From Gemmatimonadota bacterium (GTDB lineage: Bacteria; Orphanbacterota; Orphanbacteria; Orphanbacterales; Orphanbacteraceae), in NCBI GenBank assembly GCA_013002425.1, contig JABDJQ010000374.1, positions 1 through 5,578 of the forward strand: a stretch of DNA of 5,578 bases. The letters run 5' to 3'. This document shows positions 1 through 5,578 of the stretch, piece after piece (positions within the stretch are counted from its first letter, which is position 1; the number at the start of each line of letters is the position of its first letter). The notes beneath the pieces are model-generated. The model ran no database searches. It worked only from the letters and a program-made list of their open reading frames with translations, and was not told the DNA's origin. The translations under genes were made by a program, and so were the position numbers.

Positions 1-778
1 GCGTCTCGCTCCCCGTGATCGTGGCGACGACATTCCGCGCGTCCGTTCCCGAGAACGAATACGGGTCGAACTGCGCCGGAATCCCCATCGCCTGAAAGCG
101 CTCGAGCACGTAGCGTTCGGCCGTATCGCACTGCGCGTTGTCGGTCCAGCGCGTGGTGATCGTGAACGGATTCCCCGAGACCAGAATCGAGTTCTCGCCG
201 CTCAGGTTGTCGACCCAGGTCTTGAGCGCGTTCGAATCGACCTGCGCGACGATGTCCGAGATGATCGGGAGAAACGTCGTGGCCGCTGCCTTGTCACGCG
301 CGGGCGCCTGCACGATCGGCCGGCGAATCGGGCGCTTCCGCAGGTTCTGCAGTTTGATGTCACGATGCTGCTGCCCGTAGTCGATATGCGGGAACTCGTC
401 CGTGGACTCCGTGAGAAGCGAACGTCCCCGCGCCCAGATGATGCGCGCGCCGGGAGCGGCAATACTGAAGTCGATATCCGCGAGACCGAACGAAGTCCCC
501 TTCTCGTAACCGATCGTGTGACGTTTGTCCGCGTCGAGATCGTACGGCCCGTCCACGGTCCAGCCCGCGCCCGCGAGTTTCGCGGCGGAAGCGGCGTCGC
601 CGAGTACGAACATTTCAGGCGTGCGGTCGAATACTTCGGCGCCCAGGCTCCAGGCCGTTTCGATCGATGCGCCGCCCGGGATCGTGGCGACCCAGACGCG
701 ATCGAGCGCGGTCGCGGGTGCGGCGTGAAGGACCGCCCCGAGAACGAGGACCAGCAATGCCATGCGCCGGAAGTTCAT
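1..778 (-). CDS. Secreted M28-family peptidase (aminopeptidase-like), N-terminal part; gene continues past the left edge
   Basis: The open frame starts at ATG 778-776 and stays open to the window edge, giving 259 residues with no stop. Residues 1-24 are a classic Sec signal peptide: NFRR basic start, a hydrophobic run of Ala, Leu and Val, and an A-T-A cleavage site before Leu25. Residues 25 to about 165 form an N-terminal region I do not recognise. Residues about 170-259 resemble the start of secreted M28 peptidases: a helical segment 'IISDIVAQVDSNALKTWVDNL', an Arg in 'TITTRW' (R210), the 'AERYVLERFQAMGIPAQFD' helix, then 'ARNVVATITG' (247-256), the strand that usually opens the M28 catalytic core. 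M28 enzymes are di-zinc aminopeptidases; their His/Asp/Glu ligands would lie beyond the window, so activity cannot be judged. An AGGAG motif 9 nt upstream supports this start. The gene follows the large metalloprotease gene after an 84-bp gap containing a terminator. The family call is from motif recognition only. Confidence 0.8.
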   Translation of the reverse strand, partial: MNFRRMALLVLVLGAVLHAAPATALDRVWVATIPGGASIETAWSLGAEVFDRTPEMFVLGDAASAAKLAGAGWTVDGPYDLDADKRHTIGYEKGTSFGLADIDFSIAAPGARIIWARGRSLLTESTDEFPHIDYGQQHRDIKLQNLRKRPIRRPIVQAPARDKAAATTFLPIISDIVAQVDSNALKTWVDNLSGENSILVSGNPFTITTRWTDNAQCDTAERYVLERFQAMGIPAQFDPYSFSGTDARNVVATITGSET

Positions 779-787
779 TTCGTAAGA

Positions 788-792
788 CTCCT
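788..792 (-). promoter_or_regulatory. Ribosome-binding site of the M28-type gene
   Basis: Read on the minus strand this is AGGAG, 9 nt before the ATG at 778. It fixes the start of the M28-type gene and agrees with the signal peptide beginning at that ATG. Confidence 0.75.
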
Positions 793-816
793 GTTGTATC
801 GAAAGTAGCAATCAGT

Positions 817-848
817 AAAAAAGGGGCGGAGTCCCGTGACCCCGCCCC
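817..848 (-). terminator. Intrinsic (rho-independent) terminator of the metalloprotease gene
   Basis: On the minus strand, 848-823 reads as an 11-bp stem (GGGGCGGGGTC pairing with GACTCCGCCCC, ten Watson-Crick pairs and one G-T wobble) closed by the tetraloop ACGG. Six T residues follow at 822-817. It lies 14 nt after the TAG stop of the metalloprotease gene, which is the expected position. Its T-tract ends only 38 nt before the ATG of the downstream M28-type gene. Confidence 0.9.
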
Positions 849-862
849 CGCAGAATGAGCGA

Positions 863-3800
863 CTATCGGATGAGCGTCATCTTCCGCGTCTCCGTGAAGC
901 CGTCCGCTTCGATCTTGTAGAAGTAAAGACCCGACGAGACCGAATGTCCGGACTCGTTCTTGCCGTCCCACAGGATCTGGCGCGAACCGGCCTGCATCGT
1001 TTCGTTCACGAGCGTCTTGATCAGACGTCCGCCCGTGTTATAGACGCCGAGGCGAACGTGGCTCGCTTTCGGCACGTCGAACGAAATCGATGTGGTCGGG
1101 TTGAACGGATTCGGGCGGTTCGGATGCAGTTCGAAGCTGCGCGGAACGCTGCCGTCCGCCACGTCCGTGGGCACGGTACCGTACGTAATGATCAGGCAGA
1201 ACTCCTCGATCGTCCCGAAGTCGCCGCTGGCGTTGTCGGTAACCGAGAGCGTCCACGAGCCCTGAGCGTCTTCACCGTTGAAGTCGGTCATGTCGCCCGG
1301 GCCGTCCGGCGCCGTGATCGCATCGTAGTTCGTGCTGATGCTGTCCGCCGAAGTGCCGGTACGATTGTGCACGCGCACCGTCGTTCCCTGCGGCGAGTGA
1401 AGCTCGACTTCGAGATCACCGATGTATGTGTGCAGGATGCGAACCGAGAGATCGATCTCGCTGATCGAAATGCTCTGTCCCACGTTCAGCGACGCGGAAA
1501 CGGAGTCGAGGTCGATGATCGCGGTTCCCGGGTTCACGCAGATCGTGTCGATCGCGATTCCTCCGAGCGCAAAGTCGATGTTCGCCGTGTTCGTGTTGTC
1601 GAGCACGTTGACACCGGGCTGCGTACCGCCTGCGTAACCGGACTTCGTCGCGGTTACGGTGTACGTGCCGGCGTAGAGCCCCGTGATCGAGTAGTCGCCG
1701 GCAACGTCCGTCGTGTCGGACTGGCCGCCCGCCGTTACGACCGCACCGGAGTTGTCGCCGGAACCGATCAGGTTCACGTTCCCCGAAATCGAACCCGTGG
1801 CCGCACCTTCCGCTGCGAGCAGGAACGCGGCCGTGTTCTGAAGCATCTGGAAACGCGTCGTCGAGTCGGCGACCAGCGAGAAGTCGAACGCGTAGATGAC
1901 GATCTGCGCGCTCTGCGGCGCCGGATTGTCGTCGTACACGACGATTCCGCCGTCACCGGGATCCGTCGTCGTTTCGTAGACGGTGTAAGTGCTCGCGTCG
2001 GCGTTCGTGTATGCGTCCTGCGACCCTACACCGGCGTAAGCGATCGTCAGCGCGGCCGGAAGCGTGTTCGGGCTCGTAGCGATCGGATGAGACGCCTGGC
2101 CACCGATGAGGTTCATCGTGCCGACGTTGTCGCCGGTCCATGCATTCCCGTGGATTACGTTCGCGGCGAACGAAGGATATCCGGGAGAGCTGATCGCGTC
2201 GTATGCGACCTCGCCCCCTTCGACCAGAAGCTTGCCGCCGCCCGCGACGTAGTTTTCGACTGCCGTACGGTAACCGGCGTCCGCGACCGGACTGAGGTTC
2301 TGCCCGGACGACGAAACGACGAGATCGTAACCGGACCATGTGCCGGGATCGCTCGTGTTCGCCGGTTCTTTCGTCGCGACATAGCCCATCGTGTTGAACA
2401 TGTCGACCATGTCGTCCGCGACTTTTCCTACTTTCGAGAAGTCACGCACGGAGGGCAGCTCGGTCGTGTAGCTGCCGTCGTCGTTCTTGAAGATCTTTGC
2501 TTCGCGATCCTTCGCGACGTTGTCGTCGTCGAGCACGAGAATGAGACCGAGCGTTGCAACCAGCTTGAACGCGTTCGTTCCGACTGACGGCTCGCAGGCC
2601 TGATTTTCGTTCGACGAATTGTCCTTCGCACAGATCTGATAGTCGATCAGATCGCCGATCGAAACACTGTTCGTATCGCTCGGGAAGTCGCCCGTGAACA
2701 GATCCGTCGCGCCGACGCGGGTAAGACTGAACGTCGCCTGCGGAGCGGAGTTCAGGAGCCACGTAACCTGCACCGAATCGTCGTTCACGCCGAGGTTGTC
2801 GGTGATCGTCGCCGAGAGCGTGGCCGGCCACTGAATGTACGGCTGATCGTTCAGCGCGTTATGCGTGATGCTCGGAGGCGTGACGTCCGCGCCGACGAAG
2901 AACGAATGGAAGCTGCCCGGGGCGCCGGCGGGATCCGTCGACGTGCCGCCGCCCGAGTCCGAGGCCGTGATGTAGTACTGAACCGTAACGTTGTTCAGCG
3001 GTCCCGGGATGTCGGCCGAGTAGTCGTTGCCGCCGACATTGCCCATGACGAGCGTGTCGGTGAAGGCCCCGGTCGTGCCGTAGATCAGGCGGATGCTCGA
3101 CGCGTCGAGCGGCTGCGCTGACGTGACCGTCGCGGCTACCGTGTACGGTCCGACCATGTCTTCGGTGTCCGTGAGCGGCGTGTGCGTGATCGTCGGCAGG
3201 AAGCTTGCCGCGTCCAGGATCCCCCAGAAGTCGAAGGTGTTGACGATACCCTGCACGTTCGCGCCGCCGTTGATCGCGATGTCGCTGTTGACGGTCGCGT
3301 TCGCGACGTCGGGCATCGTGGCGCCCGAGCCGACCGCGAAGTGCGCGTCGAGGAGCACTTCGTCCGCGGTCGAGCCTCCGATTTCGCGCCAGAGGCTCGT
3401 CGTGGCTGAGCACCAGAGCGTTCCACCCGGCGTGTGCACGCCCGTGTTGTCCTCCGGGTAGTGCAGTGTCGAGTCGACCGCGAGACGTCCGGGCCAGAAC
3501 TGGTTGTGGCCGTCCCAGTTGAAGATCTTGTCGTCGCCGAACGTCGACTGCTGCATCGACCAGGTCCAGGCGAGGTAGTCGCCGAAGCCTTCGCCCATGC
3601 GGCCGGCGTCGCCGCCGCCCCAACTCGGCACGATGTTGTGATGAATCGCGTGGCCGTATTCGTGAACGACGACATCCGCGTCTTCCGCATCGTCGACGCC
3701 GCCGTCGCCGAATGCGATCTGGGTGGTCGAGAGCACGTAGTGCGAGTTGTCGGCGCCGTTCAGGCCGTGCGCGTCGAGTTCCTGCACGCGCTGGTTCGCG

Positions 3801-4885
3801 CCGAACACGCCGATCGACTGGATGTAGTTCTGGAACGCCGTGATGTGGTAATAGACGTTCACTTCTTCGAAGTTCAGATTGCTTCTGTCATAAATGAACG
3901 CATTCGGGTCCGCGAGTTGCGGCGGCGTATGGGCCGGCGACTCGTGATCCGTGATGCGCGCCCACGCGCCGTCGAGGCTGTAGAGGCCGCCGACCGGCGG
4001 ATCGAGATCCGTGAGCGCGAGCGTGTCGTACGCGGCGTCCGGAATGAGCGCGTTCGAGTCGCCGTTGTCGTCGATCGATTCGTCCTGCATGACCGTAATC
4101 GGATCGGGATTGAAGACCTTGCCCGTGCCCGTATCGAGGACGCGCTGATCGTGAACCCGCAGGATCTCGCGCGTTTTCGCGTCGATCGCGACGACCCAGT
4201 CGCCGATCGGTTCCTGCGCCGGAACCGTGACGCGGTGCACGAGCCGGTACGTGCCGTCTTCGTGGACGTCCATCACGTAGAGTTTGCTCTTCACGTCGCC
4301 CATCATGCTCACGGGCTTGATGGCGTCGATCGCGATCTGTCGCGCTTCGAGCTCGTCGAATGCGGGCGTCACGTCGATGTCCAGTGCGCCGCGGGACTCG
4401 TTGAACACCGAGTAGATGACGTTCTGGTGCGTCATGTTCACGACCACGTCGCTCCGCCAGACCGGCACCGTGCCGACCTGCTGCGTGAACGTGACGTGGT
4501 TTCCGCTGCCGCTGGCCTTGACGCGCTCGAGTCCGAGCCCCAGCGTCGCTGCCTTGCCGGCCTGTCCGACCTGAACCGGAAGGTTCAGACGGCCCGCTTC
4601 GTCGGCGAGAAAGTCGAGCGCGACCGCGACCGGATCGTCGCCCTGGCGCGTCGGCATCACTGTTTGAAAATCGCGACGGTACATTCTTCTCGCGAAATCA
4701 CCGGAACGGTCGTCGCGTACACGCCAGCTCGACTCGACGCGAATCGGAACGGGCGTTCGTTCGGCGATCGAAGCTTTCTCGATCGCGGCGCTGTTCGGAG
4801 CCGGTTGCTTTGCGAGAAGATCGGAAGGCAGAAGGAATGCGACAAGGCAAGCAAGTGCAAGAGTCGGGGATACTCGTTTGCACAT
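863..4885 (-). CDS. Secreted multidomain zinc metalloprotease, thermolysin/fungalysin (M4/M36) type, with C-terminal sorting-like domain
   Basis: 1340 residues. Order: Sec signal peptide 1-25 (cleavage after LLA); FTP/PepSY-like propeptide about 50-250 ('QQVGTVPVWRSDVVV', an autoinhibitory and folding module in these proteases); catalytic domain about 251-563. Zinc ligands are H408 and H412 of HEYGH, with E409 as general base, and E432 in 'GEGFGD', exactly 20 residues after H412 as in thermolysin (H146-E166); D436 matches D170. H484 in 'NTGVHTPGG' matches catalytic His231. 'GTGKVFNPDP' (253-262) resembles fungalysins. Then two Ig-like repeats (about 565-665, 669-775), a Rossmann/GATase-like domain (about 779-1026, no Cys), a carboxypeptidase-regulatory-like domain (about 1029-1108), a P domain (about 1116-1235, flanked by C1116 and C1230) and an FlgD-Ig/T9SS-like tail (about 1248-1340). 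The ATG at 4885 is chosen because the signal peptide starts there and an RBS precedes it; an in-frame TTG at 4951 would add 22 hydrophilic residues. It is far longer than a bare M4 enzyme. Expected role: extracellular or surface endopeptidase. Confidence 0.92.
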   Translation of the reverse strand: MCKRVSPTLALACLVAFLLPSDLLAKQPAPNSAAIEKASIAERTPVPIRVESSWRVRDDRSGDFARRMYRRDFQTVMPTRQGDDPVAVALDFLADEAGRLNLPVQVGQAGKAATLGLGLERVKASGSGNHVTFTQQVGTVPVWRSDVVVNMTHQNVIYSVFNESRGALDIDVTPAFDELEARQIAIDAIKPVSMMGDVKSKLYVMDVHEDGTYRLVHRVTVPAQEPIGDWVVAIDAKTREILRVHDQRVLDTGTGKVFNPDPITVMQDESIDDNGDSNALIPDAAYDTLALTDLDPPVGGLYSLDGAWARITDHESPAHTPPQLADPNAFIYDRSNLNFEEVNVYYHITAFQNYIQSIGVFGANQRVQELDAHGLNGADNSHYVLSTTQIAFGDGGVDDAEDADVVVHEYGHAIHHNIVPSWGGGDAGRMGEGFGDYLAWTWSMQQSTFGDDKIFNWDGHNQFWPGRLAVDSTLHYPEDNTGVHTPGGTLWCSATTSLWREIGGSTADEVLLDAHFAVGSGATMPDVANATVNSDIAINGGANVQGIVNTFDFWGILDAASFLPTITHTPLTDTEDMVGPYTVAATVTSAQPLDASSIRLIYGTTGAFTDTLVMGNVGGNDYSADIPGPLNNVTVQYYITASDSGGGTSTDPAGAPGSFHSFFVGADVTPPSITHNALNDQPYIQWPATLSATITDNLGVNDDSVQVTWLLNSAPQATFSLTRVGATDLFTGDFPSDTNSVSIGDLIDYQICAKDNSSNENQACEPSVGTNAFKLVATLGLILVLDDDNVAKDREAKIFKNDDGSYTTELPSVRDFSKVGKVADDMVDMFNTMGYVATKEPANTSDPGTWSGYDLVVSSSGQNLSPVADAGYRTAVENYVAGGGKLLVEGGEVAYDAISSPGYPSFAANVIHGNAWTGDNVGTMNLIGGQASHPIATSPNTLPAALTIAYAGVGSQDAYTNADASTYTVYETTTDPGDGGIVVYDDNPAPQSAQIVIYAFDFSLVADSTTRFQMLQNTAAFLLAAEGAATGSISGNVNLIGSGDNSGAVVTAGGQSDTTDVAGDYSITGLYAGTYTVTATKSGYAGGTQPGVNVLDNTNTANIDFALGGIAIDTICVNPGTAIIDLDSVSASLNVGQSISISEIDLSVRILHTYIGDLEVELHSPQGTTVRVHNRTGTSADSISTNYDAITAPDGPGDMTDFNGEDAQGSWTLSVTDNASGDFGTIEEFCLIITYGTVPTDVADGSVPRSFELHPNRPNPFNPTTSISFDVPKASHVRLGVYNTGGRLIKTLVNETMQAGSRQILWDGKNESGHSVSSGLYFYKIEADGFTETRKMTLIR

Positions 4886-4893
4886 AGAGGGGA

Positions 4894-4900
4894 CCCCCTT
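4894..4900 (-). promoter_or_regulatory. Ribosome-binding site that decides the metalloprotease start
   Basis: On the minus strand this reads AAGGGGG, one base from AAGGAGG, with 8 nt before the ATG at 4885. It favours that start over the in-frame TTG at 4951, which has no purine-rich Shine-Dalgarno sequence in front. The G run is followed at once by CCCCT, so part of it could pair locally (AGGG/CCCT, 4-nt loop) and mask the site; the stem is very short. Confidence 0.65.
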
Positions 4901-4981
4901 CGGTTGTGGTGAATTCTGTACCGCCCATGTGAAAACGAACGGATCCGACAATTTTGGTAGAAATGATCTTACTGGCCGCTA

Positions 4982-5010
4982 AGTTTAGCAGAATGAGGGG
5001 GTTTCGTCAA
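4982..5010 (-). promoter_or_regulatory. Sigma70-type promoter of the metalloprotease gene
   Basis: On the minus strand: -35 TTGACG at 5010-5005 (5 of 6 consensus), a 17-bp spacer, and -10 TAAACT at 4987-4982 (4 of 6, with the key T1, A2 and T6 kept). Transcription would start near 4975, leaving a leader of about 90 nt. A perfect TTGACA lies just upstream at 5038-5033, but its best -10 partner (ACGAAT at 17 bp) is weak, so I take the nearer pair as the working promoter. An imperfect GC-rich palindrome (GAGGGGCCCTC, 5021-5031) sits immediately upstream of the -35 and could be a regulator site. Consensus motifs may differ in this phylum. Confidence 0.6.
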
Positions 5011-5056
5011 TTCGTCCCGTGAGGGGCCCTCGTGTCAAAATCAAGGGGGAATGAAC

Positions 5057-5119
5057 GGGCGTGTTCCTTTTCGGTCGAGATGCGGAAAAGCAAGGGCCAG
5101 AGTGAATCGGAACACGCCC
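5057..5119. repeat. Perfect 11-bp inverted repeat with nested stem in the intergenic region
   Basis: GGGCGTGTTCC at 5057-5067 is matched exactly by its reverse complement GGAACACGCCC at 5109-5119, with 41 bp between. A second, nested inverted pair (CTTTTC 5067-5072 / GAAAAG 5085-5090, sharing base 5067 with the outer arm) lies inside. The arm centres are 52 bp apart, close to five helical turns. It lies 66 bp beyond the stop of the cNMP-type gene and about 47 bp upstream of the metalloprotease -35. It may be a factor-assisted terminator for the upstream gene (on the minus strand no T-run directly follows; a short T-rich patch, TTGATTTTGA, begins about 13 nt later), a structured RNA end, or a two-site operator. 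The repeat is seen directly; the role is inference. Confidence 0.6.
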
Positions 5120-5184
5120 CGAAGGCTGCATCTTGTTTGATAGAACGACTATACGAACGAACCGGGGAAGTGCCAAGGCGGGGG

Positions 5185-5578
5185 CTACTCTCCGCGCGGG
5201 AAGCTTTCGGCAGCCGGGCTGACGGGCGGCACCGCGTCCGGGTCGATCGCGGCGATTCTGGCCTCGAGCTGCTCGACTCGCACGGTCATGTTCTGGATCA
5301 CGACGGCAAGACTGCGGAGCATGCTTCGTCCGAAGCGCGGGTAATCCGAGAGAGCCTCGAAGAACGTGTCGCGCGAAAGGGCGATGGCATGGATCCGCTC
5401 TCTGACAATTATAGGGAACTGTTCGGCTTCATCGATCCCCACGAGCCCCATGAGGCCGGTGGCAGCGCCTTTCCCGGCCTTGCGAATGACCCGGGCCCCG
5501 CGCACGTGTTCGGCGGAACCGTCCACGATCAGAAGAAAGCTGGTCGCGTACTCGGGAGTCAGGTTGATGGTTTCGCCC
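5185..5578 (-). CDS. C-terminal fragment of a cyclic-nucleotide-binding-domain (CAP_ED-type) protein; gene begins beyond the right edge
   Basis: The frame enters from the right edge and ends at TAG (5187-5185), giving 130 visible residues. They follow the cNMP-domain pattern: beta strand 'ATSFLLIVDGSAEHV' (like 'yLIlsGsvrv'), a short Gly-containing turn, a strand 'RIHAIALSRDTFFEALSDY' (like 'v.al.l.r..f..ll...p') and the closing helix 'FGRSMLRSLAVVIQNMTVRV'. A short heptad-like segment 'VRVEQLEARI' and a Pro/Ala-rich acidic tail end the protein. The usual phosphate-binding cassette, FGE...R-x-A, is replaced by 'TGLMGLVGIDEAEQFPI', lacking both the Glu and the Arg that hold cAMP, so ligand binding is doubtful. 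No helix-turn-helix follows, so it is not a CRP/FNR-type regulator. Such domains also end membrane transporters, HEAT-repeat proteins and kinases; the missing N-terminus would decide which. A GTG at 5526 is in frame but lies inside the domain and is unlikely to be the start. Confidence 0.72.
   Translation of the reverse strand, partial: GETINLTPEYATSFLLIVDGSAEHVRGARVIRKAGKGAATGLMGLVGIDEAEQFPIIVRERIHAIALSRDTFFEALSDYPRFGRSMLRSLAVVIQNMTVRVEQLEARIAAIDPDAVPPVSPAAESFPRGE

Noticed and set aside
365..808. Plus-strand open frames opposite the M28-type gene
   Set aside because: They overlap the signal-peptide-bearing frame on the other strand and the terminator side, and have low-complexity Arg-rich translations.
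836..2587. Long plus-strand open frame (583 codons) opposite the metalloprotease gene
   Set aside because: Its translation is Arg/Val/Asp-rich without any recognisable domain, and it lies wholly antisense to a gene with clear motifs from end to end. It is a by-product of GC-rich codon use.
4846..4885. Lipoprotein signal (Cys13 in 'LALACL') in the metalloprotease
   Set aside because: The residues before the Cys do not fit a lipobox (Leu at -2, Ala at -3) and the Cys sits inside the hydrophobic core; signal peptidase I cleavage after LLA is more likely.
3434..4912. Long plus-strand open frame (492 codons) opposite the propeptide and catalytic region
   Set aside because: Same repetitive Arg/Val composition, no signal peptide or motif, and it even covers the protease start region. 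It is an antisense shadow.
4886..4951. Upstream start (TTG at 4951) adding 22 residues to the metalloprotease
   Set aside because: The added residues are hydrophilic and would bury the signal peptide; the ATG at 4885 has a good Shine-Dalgarno sequence and begins exactly at the signal peptide.
5129..5165. Small AT-richer patch with ATAG/CTAT symmetry after the cNMP-type gene
   Set aside because: The stem would be only 4 bp and no T-run follows, so it supports neither a terminator nor an operator.
4985..5176. Possible 63-codon minus-strand small gene in the intergenic region
   Set aside because: It covers the inverted repeat and the protease promoter, no ribosome-binding site was noted, and its composition looks like translated non-coding DNA.

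Overview
The window is a GC-rich bacterial stretch with three genes, all on the minus strand, separated by two real intergenic gaps. The protein style is long, Sec-exported and multidomain. The large protein ends in a domain carrying the 'PNPFNP' motif and a 'GLYFYKIEA...RKM' tail, which is typical of the Fibrobacteres-Chlorobi-Bacteroidetes (FCB) superphylum and its GC-rich candidate relatives (Eisenbacteria, Krumholzibacteria, Latescibacteria and similar). That placement is an inference from protein style; there is no rRNA or marker gene here to fix the taxon.

Layout, in the direction of transcription (high to low coordinates). (1) 5578-5185: the C-terminal 130 residues of a protein with a degenerate cyclic-nucleotide-binding-type (CAP_ED) domain and a short coiled-coil tail; its N-terminus lies outside the window. 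(2) 5184-4886: a 299-bp intergenic region. It holds a perfect 11-bp inverted repeat (5057-5067 / 5109-5119), a well-formed sigma70-type promoter (5010-4982), a leader of about 90 nt and a ribosome-binding site. (3) 4885-863: one 1340-residue secreted zinc metalloprotease of the thermolysin/fungalysin (M4/M36) type. It has a signal peptide, an FTP/PepSY-like propeptide, a gluzincin catalytic domain, two Ig-like repeats, a Rossmann/glutamine-amidotransferase-like domain without catalytic cysteine, a carboxypeptidase-regulatory-like domain, a P (proprotein convertase) domain and a C-terminal FlgD-Ig/type IX-secretion-like domain. (4) 848-817: a strong intrinsic terminator. (5) 778-1: the first 259 residues of a second secreted protein, read as an M28-family aminopeptidase; it runs off the left edge before its metal-binding residues.

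The two exported proteins would make a plausible extracellular protein-degrading pair: an endopeptidase cutting proteins and an M28 exopeptidase trimming the resulting peptides. They sit next to each other but are split by a terminator, so they are probably not a simple single operon. The cNMP-type protein appears to be an unrelated upstream neighbour, since the protease has its own promoter. I saw no RNA genes, CRISPR arrays, insertion sequences or integration signs. The most unusual items are the non-enzymatic Rossmann-like domain embedded in the protease, the long-spaced inverted repeat upstream of its promoter, and the loss of the phosphate-binding signature in the cNMP-type domain.
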